A DNA stretch of 10,397 nt from an uncultured Bacteroidota bacterium. Lineage in GTDB: Bacteria; Bacteroidota; Ignavibacteria; UBA10030; UBA8401. The notes below the pieces were generated by a model. That model ran no database searches. It had not been told where the DNA came from and saw nothing but the letters and a program-made list of their open reading frames with translations. Below, in pieces: positions 5,954 to 10,397 of the stretch (position 1 is the stretch's first letter; each line of letters starts with the position of its first letter). Position numbers and translations under genes: made by a program. The DNA lies in assembly GCA_937920105.1 (NCBI GenBank), contig CALETH010000104.1, forward strand, positions 1 through 10,397, in the 5' to 3' direction.

Positions 5954-7480
5954 TTATAACAATTTTCCAACAACTTTTTCTACAGAAGAAATAAAAGATG
6001 GTTCTGAAATTACTCGTTTTATTTTTTCAATATCAAAATGTAAAATTCTATCTTTTTCTAAAAAAGAAATATTTTTACGAATAAGTTTATAAGCAGCGTT
6101 TGTTCCTTTTCCACATTTAAGTGGAGAATGAAAATCAACTCCTTGAGCCGCACATAACATTTCTATCGCAATTACCGTTTGAACATTTTTTAAAATTCTC
6201 CAACATTTTTGTGCAGCAATAGAACCCATACTATTATGGTCTTCCTGATTTGCTGAAGTAGGAATAGAATCCACGCTGGCAGGATGAGCAAGAACTTTAT
6301 TTTCTGAAACAAGAGAAGCAGCAGTGTATTGTGCAATCATCATTCCGGAATTGAGTCCGCCATCTTTTGCAAGAAAACGAGGCAATCCACTTAATGCACC
6401 ATTCACCATACGTTCAATACGTCGTTCAGAAATATTTGCAAATTCTGCAAGAGCAATTCCAACAAAATCCATTACCAGAGCAATTGGCTGTCCGTGAAAA
6501 TTTCCGCCTTCCAAATGTTGTTTTTCTTTAGGAAAAATTAACGGATTATCATTGGCAGAATTAATTTCTATAGAAACAATTTTTTCTCCGTACTCCAACG
6601 CATCACGAGAAGCACCATGAACTTGCGGAATACATCGTAAAGAATACGCATCTTGCACACGTTCATCATTATAACGATGGGATTCTCGAATTTCGCTATC
6701 TTGCATTAATACACGAAGATTTTTTGCACATTCACGTTGTCCTTTGTAAGGACGCAAGTTGTGAATACGTTCATCAAAAGCAGTATCCGTTCCACGTAAT
6801 GCTTCCACACTTAATGCAGCAGAAATATCTGCTAACTTGCGAAGTTGTAATGCTTCATACATAATCAATCCGGCAAATGCGGTCATCATTTGTGTTCCGT
6901 TGATGAGTGCCAGACCTTCTTTTGCAGAAAGTTTGAGAGGTTGAAGTTTTGCTTTTTTTAATGCAACTGAAGAAGAAATTATTTTTGATTGATAATACAC
7001 TGTAGATTTTCCAAGCATTGCTAAAACCAAATGTGCAAGTTGAACCAAATCCCCACTAGAACCAACTGAACCTTGCGATGGAACAACCGGAATAATTCCT
7101 GCATTAAAAAATTTAATCATAAATTCTACAGTGGAAGGACGTATTCCAGAAAATCCTTTTGCTAATGCGTTGATGCGAAGGATGAGCATTGCTCTCACAA
7201 TTTCCGGCGAAAGTGGTTCACCGGTTCCTGCTGCGTGACTCATAATTAAATTTTCTTGCAATTGTTCAATTTTATCAAAAGGAATATGCACATTGCTGAA
7301 CTCACCAAATCCCGTCGTTACCCCATAAATAATTTCTTTTTTCTCCAACCATTCTTCTACTAATGTTCGGGATTTTTGCATTGCTTTTTTTGCAGAAGGG
7401 GAAAGAGCAATTTTTTCTGTTGTTGTTGCAGCGTTGTATAATTTTTCTATGGTGAGAGAATTGCCGTTGAGAATGAGCAT
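5954..7480 (-). CDS. hutH: Histidine ammonia-lyase (histidase)
   Basis: This 508-residue cytoplasmic enzyme should convert L-histidine to trans-urocanate and ammonia, the first step of histidine degradation. Its length is normal for the family. Against Pseudomonas putida HutH numbering (one residue higher), the active-site residues are conserved: Tyr52, His82 in SHAAGTG, Asn194 in LINGT, Gln276, Tyr279 and Arg282 in VQDAYSLR, Phe328 in GGNFHG, and Glu413 in NQEDHNSMG. His82 with Glu413 points to histidine rather than phenylalanine or tyrosine as substrate. The triad that cyclises to the MIO cofactor reads Ser141-Ser142-Gly143 instead of the usual Ala-Ser-Gly, and is followed by DLVQL instead of DLAPL. 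No hutU, hutI or hutG lies nearby. The ATG at 7480 gives the typical N-terminus but has no clear Shine-Dalgarno. A dispersed repeat lies between it and the upstream amidase gene. Confidence 0.95.
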   Translation of the reverse strand: MLILNGNSLTIEKLYNAATTTEKIALSPSAKKAMQKSRTLVEEWLEKKEIIYGVTTGFGEFSNVHIPFDKIEQLQENLIMSHAAGTGEPLSPEIVRAMLILRINALAKGFSGIRPSTVEFMIKFFNAGIIPVVPSQGSVGSSGDLVQLAHLVLAMLGKSTVYYQSKIISSSVALKKAKLQPLKLSAKEGLALINGTQMMTAFAGLIMYEALQLRKLADISAALSVEALRGTDTAFDERIHNLRPYKGQRECAKNLRVLMQDSEIRESHRYNDERVQDAYSLRCIPQVHGASRDALEYGEKIVSIEINSANDNPLIFPKEKQHLEGGNFHGQPIALVMDFVGIALAEFANISERRIERMVNGALSGLPRFLAKDGGLNSGMMIAQYTAASLVSENKVLAHPASVDSIPTSANQEDHNSMGSIAAQKCWRILKNVQTVIAIEMLCAAQGVDFHSPLKCGKGTNAAYKLIRKNISFLEKDRILHFDIEKIKRVISEPSFISSVEKVVGKLL

Positions 7481-7517
7481 ATTTTTTAAAGTGAGAATTA
7501 TGAATTAATAAGTTAGT

Positions 7518-7555
7518 GTCATTGCGAGTTCCAATTTATTAGAACGAAGCAATCT
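7518..7555. repeat. Degenerate dispersed palindromic repeat
   Basis: GTCATTGCGAGTTC (7518-7531) and GAACGAAGCAATCT (7542-7555) form an imperfect hairpin with an AT loop, in the 132-base gap between amidase and histidine ammonia-lyase. The 'GTCATTGCGAG ... CGAAGCAATCT' layout is, from memory, a common intergenic repeat in Bacteroidota/Chlorobiota-type and some other genomes. A short GAATT-rich stretch (7495-7508) precedes it. It lies upstream of the ammonia-lyase start and may be part of its leader. Confidence 0.6.
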
Positions 7556-7612
7556 AATTTTAATATACTTTTTATTTTTCAATTGTATTTTTACTATTTA
7601 CCTTTTTGAATT

Positions 7613-9418
7613 TTATTTTTCATAATTCATCTTTTTTCCTTTTGCCTTTATAAAAAACTCTTCCAACCCTTCCACAATCTTTTCCGCAATTTTTTTCTGA
7701 AAACCTTCATCAATCAATTTCATTTCATCTTCAGGATTGGAAATGAAAGCAGTTTCAACAAGAACGTTGGGAAGTTGAGTAAGAGAATTTAATGCAAAAT
7801 TAAAACTTCCGGTAACACCAAAAGGTGCAAGACCTAACGAAGTCATTTTATCATACATCGTTTCTGCCAAAATTTTAAATTCCACATGGCGATAATATGT
7901 ACTTGTTCCTTGAATTTTTTCCGGGTCAGAAGCATTTCCGGCAGAATTACAATGAACACTTATCAACATATCAGCGTTGGAAGAAAGAATTTTATTGATG
8001 CGTGAAGTATTTCCAACACCAACATCACTAGAACGAGTGAGAATTGTTTCAGCACCTTTTTTCTTGAGAAGATTTTGTAACTGAAAAATAATAGGAAGAG
8101 TAATATCTTTTTCCACTGCACCAGTTGCACCTAATGCTCCACGATTATTTTCTCCACCATGTCCGGCATCTAAAGCAAACGTTAATCCACTTAAAATATT
8201 TTTTTCATCGTGTATTTTTGGTGGCCGTCGTATTTTTATTTTAAGGGAAGTTTTTTCATACTCAATATCATAACCCCAATGTTGCGAATCTTTTAATAAA
8301 ATTTTTAATTGATAATGATTAGTTGCGATTTGATTCCATTGAACATTTTCAATATTTGTTGCAGTACGTTGATGTTGTATCCAATTAGTGTTGGAAGTTG
8401 CTCCATAAATATTTACAATAATACTTGCTGGTGATGTAAATGTTTCTGTGGTGTAAGGAAGTTTTTCTGAAAGTGAAACAACAACATAGTCTTCTTTTTT
8501 ATTTCCCATAGCAGAAATTGCACCGACAAGAGAACTTGGTAATGGTGTTTCTGGCGGAAGTATGCGAACAAATTCTTCCGGTATCCACGCTTCTAAAGAA
8601 TTATGTAATTGTATTTTATATTGATTTCCAATTTTTCCAGTAATAATAAGTTTTACACCTTTTTCAATATAACCTAATCTTGCTCCACCAAGACGGTCTT
8701 CACCAAGTCCGGCATTCAAGTAAGGCAATGTTCCAATAACTTCTCCAACGTAGGGAAGTTTTTTTGGTACGATTGAAATCTTTGCAGTAGAATATTTTTC
8801 TACATCACTACTCCAAAATCCTCTCTTAATCCAAAAACGAATGGAAACACTATCCGCTTCATCATTTTCTTCTACAACATATTTTCCAACATAGACTCCT
8901 TCCAAGCCACCGGCTTCTTTTGCAGAAAGTTCTTTCATCGGAATTTTTTTTGCAACACCTTCAATATCAAAAAATGCTTCGTAATCCGGACTCCCTTTAA
9001 ATCTCACTTCTAAAATTTCTCCTTTATTCAACCACAAATCTTGTGAAGGCAGCATTAAAGAATTTTCAATAATAATTGGTTCTTTTGGGGATGTGGTTAA
9101 TGGCTTATCTTTTAAAAAGACAAGATTTTTTGTGAGAGAATCTCCATTAGCAAACCGAACAAGAATATTGGTAAGAGTTGTTTCTGTTGGAGCAGATACT
9201 AATGCCACAAACGCACCACTAGGATAAACTTTGATTTCTTTTTGATTGATAAATGCGCGAGCAGTAGGAAGCGTACTTGCAGCAATGCGCTGCTTGTTAG
9301 CAAAAATTTTTAGCGTATCCGTTTCCGGAATTGCAATACGAAGAAAAAGGGAATCTTTGTTTTGAGAAAAAAGCGTTTGTGTGAAGATGATAAAAAAGAG
9401 AAGATAAATTTTTTTCAT
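7613..9418 (-). CDS. Exported N-acetylmuramoyl-L-alanine amidase
   Basis: This 601-residue periplasmic enzyme should cut the bond between N-acetylmuramic acid and the stem peptide of peptidoglycan, in cell separation or wall remodelling. A signal peptide (1-19) starts it. The C-terminal Amidase_3 domain (about 412-590) has zinc ligands His420 (DAGHGG), Glu436 (GAVEKD) and His489 (SVHCN), plus catalytic Glu555 (LVETAF). The preceding 400 residues are unusual. They include a beta-rich region of unknown role (20-230), an SH3-like segment (about 244-288, ending LEAWIPEEFV) and a stretch resembling the AMIN septal-targeting domain (about 308-398, 'DYVVVSLSEKLPY ... LKIKIRRPP'). Typical AmiC proteins are about 400 residues, so this one has an extra N-terminal region. 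No LysM repeat is visible. There is no clear Shine-Dalgarno before the ATG at 9418. The amidase call is secure; the N-terminal domain assignments are tentative. Confidence 0.92.
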   Translation of the reverse strand: MKKIYLLFFIIFTQTLFSQNKDSLFLRIAIPETDTLKIFANKQRIAASTLPTARAFINQKEIKVYPSGAFVALVSAPTETTLTNILVRFANGDSLTKNLVFLKDKPLTTSPKEPIIIENSLMLPSQDLWLNKGEILEVRFKGSPDYEAFFDIEGVAKKIPMKELSAKEAGGLEGVYVGKYVVEENDEADSVSIRFWIKRGFWSSDVEKYSTAKISIVPKKLPYVGEVIGTLPYLNAGLGEDRLGGARLGYIEKGVKLIITGKIGNQYKIQLHNSLEAWIPEEFVRILPPETPLPSSLVGAISAMGNKKEDYVVVSLSEKLPYTTETFTSPASIIVNIYGATSNTNWIQHQRTATNIENVQWNQIATNHYQLKILLKDSQHWGYDIEYEKTSLKIKIRRPPKIHDEKNILSGLTFALDAGHGGENNRGALGATGAVEKDITLPIIFQLQNLLKKKGAETILTRSSDVGVGNTSRINKILSSNADMLISVHCNSAGNASDPEKIQGTSTYYRHVEFKILAETMYDKMTSLGLAPFGVTGSFNFALNSLTQLPNVLVETAFISNPEDEMKLIDEGFQKKIAEKIVEGLEEFFIKAKGKKMNYEK

Positions 9419-9484
9419 GAATACAATGTAGCAAGTGAAGAGAAGAATTTCAAGAAGAAGTCAGAATACAGAAATCAGAATTCA

Positions 9485-9535
9485 GTCATTCCAAGTGTAG
9501 TGAAGAATCTCACTTTATCTTTGAAGAAAGAATCT
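9485..9535. repeat. Second degenerate dispersed repeat
   Basis: GTCATTCCAAGTG and TGAAGAATCTCAC (9485-9513) match the layout 'GTCATTCTGAG.GAAG.GAAGAATCTCA', from memory a frequent intergenic repeat in related genomes. A further partial copy of the right half, GAAGAAAGAATCT, follows at 9523-9535. A run of short AGAAT/CAGAATTCAG units (about 9461-9484) precedes it, similar in position to the GAATT units before the repeat at 7518. It lies 67 bases upstream of the amidase start and may be part of its leader. Confidence 0.5.
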
Positions 9536-9661
9536 AGAGTTTTGAATTTCGTATTTAAGATGTTGCTCATGGTTCATCATCAAAATTAAATTGATTTATA
9601 TGGAATATCCATGCAAAAAAGAAAATTCTTCAAAAATAAATTTTGTATTATAAAAAATAAA

Positions 9662-9688
9662 ACCTGTGAATTTTAAAAACTCACAGGT
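9662..9688 (-). terminator. Rho-independent terminator of the globin gene
   Basis: Read leftward, ACCTGTGA and TCACAGGT form an 8-bp stem that can extend to about 12 pairs through a G-U pair and an A/T run. It is followed by TTTATTTTTTATAAT, a good T-rich tail. It is about 60 bases past the globin stop at 9748, so it should end that transcript. Confidence 0.8.
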
Positions 9689-9697
9689 CTCCAAGAG

Positions 9698-9728
9698 GAC
9701 TGCAAAAGTTTTTAAAACTTTTGTAGTC
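9698..9728. repeat. Second hairpin 3' of the globin gene
   Basis: GACTGCAAAAGTTTT (9698-9712) and AAAACTTTTGTAGTC (9714-9728) form a long stem with one G-T pair, with the innermost bases left unpaired as a loop. In the globin transcript it lies 20 bases after the stop and 9 bases before the terminator hairpin. It may protect the 3' end or act as a first terminator, but no T-run follows it on either strand. Confidence 0.6.
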
Positions 9729-9747
9729 TATAAGAAATAGTTAAATC

Positions 9748-10158
9748 TCAGTTTTTACTAGCCGCTTTTGTCATCACATCTGCAACAATCGTGTACACAC
9801 TTGTCCACGCTGCAGCAACATCTTTTGTGTATTTTTCTCCTAGACCTTTTTCTAAAGTCCAAAGTAATGCTTGTGCAACAGTAGCATAATGTTCATTTTT
9901 TACTCCGTATGTTTTGTGACGTTTTCCTAATGCTTCCAACGCAGGAATAAGTTCATCTAATTTATCTAACCCTTTAACAGCAACGTGGAGAGTTTGCATT
10001 AATTTTTCTCCTTGTTCTTTTAAATCAGTTTTGAATAAAGGTTTGAGAGAAGGGTCAATTTCAAACAAACGAGCGTAAAACATTGCAGCCGCTTTATCTG
10101 CAATGGGGAGTACTTCATTAAAAGTACTTTGTACAAGAGATTTTTGTTCTGAGGTCAT
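9748..10158 (-). CDS. Single-domain globin, flavohaemoglobin/Vgb type
   Basis: This 136-residue haem protein probably binds O2 or detoxifies nitric oxide in the cytoplasm. It aligns with the globin domain of flavohaemoglobin Hmp and Vitreoscilla haemoglobin. Visible residues are the proximal His81 (RHKTYGV), the B10 tyrosine Tyr28 in MFYARLF, Gln49 at the distal E7 position, and Tyr91, which in Hmp helps polarise the proximal histidine. The protein ends after the last globin helix with no FAD or NAD(P)H reductase domain, so it needs another electron source. The glutamate that completes the proximal triad in Hmp (Glu137) aligns with Lys135 here. An AAAGGAGG 8 bases before the ATG fixes the start. 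The gene stands alone, with its own terminator. The fold is certain; NO dioxygenase versus O2 delivery is open. Confidence 0.93.
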   Translation of the reverse strand: MTSEQKSLVQSTFNEVLPIADKAAAMFYARLFEIDPSLKPLFKTDLKEQGEKLMQTLHVAVKGLDKLDELIPALEALGKRHKTYGVKNEHYATVAQALLWTLEKGLGEKYTKDVAAAWTSVYTIVADVMTKAASKN

Positions 10159-10166
10159 CTAAAGTT

Positions 10167-10174
10167 CCTCCTTT
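10167..10174 (-). promoter_or_regulatory. Strong ribosome binding site of the globin gene
   Basis: Read on the minus strand, AAAGGAGG lies 8 bases before the ATG at 10158. It is the best Shine-Dalgarno in the window; the other two full-length minus-strand genes with visible starts, hutH and the amidase, have none that is clear. This suggests efficient translation of the globin. Confidence 0.85.
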
Positions 10175-10341
10175 AAATAAAAGTAGTAAATGAATGAATA
10201 AAACGTTAATTTGTGGTAAATGATAAATATTTTCTGATAAAAATCTTGCGGAAATGATTTCAAAAAAAGTAGCATTTTCAGTATTTATTTTTTCTTCAAA
10301 TATCGTTTTACAGTAAAATTTATAAGCAGGAATTATAAGCA
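10175..10341. promoter_or_regulatory. Upstream region of the globin gene
   Basis: This AT-rich stretch should contain the leftward globin promoter and perhaps a rightward one for the truncated frame at 10342. On the minus strand two direct copies of TTTATC lie 14 bases apart (about 10222-10241), and either could be part of a binding site. I cannot name a regulator. No FNR, NorR or NsrR palindrome is convincing. Confidence 0.3.
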
Positions 10342-10374
10342 ATGAATCAGAACAAGTTACGTTATTTTGAGCAT
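10342..10374 (+). CDS. Possible start of a divergent gene, cut by the adapter
   Basis: An ATG at 10342 opens a plus-strand frame reading MNQNKLRYFEH before the adapter begins at 10375. AGGAA at 10328-10332, 9 bases upstream, is a plausible ribosome binding site, and the orientation is divergent from the globin gene. The 'LRYF' string recalls the start of LysR-type regulators, but 11 residues are far too few to assign a family. It may be chance. Confidence 0.25.
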
Positions 10375-10397
10375 AGATCGGAAGAGCGTCGTGTAGG
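10375..10397. other. Illumina sequencing adapter remnant (not genomic)
   Basis: The last 23 bases begin AGATCGGAAGAGC and continue as the Illumina universal adapter (CGTCGTGTAGG). This is a library artefact left by incomplete read trimming. A chance match of this length is negligible. The genomic sequence ends at or shortly before 10374, because the junction base cannot be fixed if the insert happened to end in the same letters. Confidence 0.97.

Larger units (their letters stand above)
9419..9747. other. Intergenic region between amidase and globin genes
   Basis: This 329-base stretch must hold the leftward amidase promoter, but no confident -35/-10 or -33/-7 pair was found. Its part nearest the amidase (about 9460-9535) is filled with a degenerate dispersed repeat, the middle (9540-9650) is plain AT-rich sequence, and the part nearest the globin gene has two hairpins (9662-9688 and 9698-9728). 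An open frame of 75 codons at 9362-9589 on the plus strand runs through the repeat and the signal-peptide end of the amidase. I do not consider it a gene. Confidence 0.6.

Noticed and set aside
5947..5968. Weak hairpin across the hutH stop codon as a terminator
   Set aside because: The stem is AT-rich with a bulge and includes coding bases, and no T-run follows; it is likely chance.
5954..7480. Phenylalanine or tyrosine ammonia-lyase as the identity of the lyase
   Set aside because: The SGDLVQL spelling is shared with Flavobacterium tyrosine ammonia-lyase, but His82 and Glu413 with the NQEDHNSMG context fit histidase.
9461..9484. CRISPR-like or tandem repeat array
   Set aside because: The AGAAT/CAGAATTCAG units are short, irregular and without spacers of constant length.
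9362..9589. 75-codon plus-strand frame
   Set aside because: It is antisense to the amidase signal peptide and then runs through repeat sequence; its composition is lysine-rich low complexity and it has no ribosome binding site.
10118..10342. 74-codon minus-strand frame overlapping the globin start
   Set aside because: It begins at TTG, overlaps the globin Shine-Dalgarno and N-terminus in another frame, and has no recognisable protein character.

Overview
The window looks like a piece of a low-G+C, AT-rich genome from the Bacteroidota/Chlorobiota side of the FCB group, most like Ignavibacteria or Kapabacteria. The evidence is two secreted proteins ending in type IX secretion (T9SS) sorting domains of the 'NYPNPFNPxT ... 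SGIY' kind, a fiber-like surface protein with the 'WPD.VF..YKL.SLDEVE.FI' block common in Bacteroidota, and a histidine ammonia-lyase with the 'SGDLVQL' spelling known from Flavobacterium tyrosine ammonia-lyase. This placement is inference from protein style. The window contains no rRNA or other marker gene.

Layout. Positions 1-1161 (minus strand) hold a membrane glycosyltransferase and, one base downstream, the first 17 codons of a membrane protein cut by the window edge. A divergent intergenic region leads to a plus-strand T9SS cargo protein of unknown function (1281-2930) with a clear terminator. A second plus-strand unit (3158-5793) encodes a fiber-like coiled-coil surface protein and a secreted metzincin protease with a T9SS tail. 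It has a sigma-54-like promoter, a CRP-like palindrome in front and a terminator behind. The minus strand then carries histidine ammonia-lyase (5954-7480), a large exported N-acetylmuramoyl-L-alanine amidase (7613-9418) and a single-domain globin (9748-10158). Two degenerate dispersed repeats sit in the gaps around the amidase.

Most of the window concerns the cell envelope: glycan synthesis, two T9SS-exported proteins, a surface fiber and peptidoglycan cleavage. Histidine breakdown and a haem protein are the two unrelated functions. No CRISPR array, tRNA, rRNA, insertion sequence or defence system was seen.

The last 23 bases (10375-10397) match Illumina adapter sequence and are not genomic. 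This marks a true contig end. Just before it, a short plus-strand reading frame with a good ribosome binding site starts and is cut off by the adapter. I see no clearly new biological system. The best leads are the control region of the fiber/metalloprotease operon, the Ser-Ser-Gly cofactor triad of the ammonia-lyase and the dispersed repeats.
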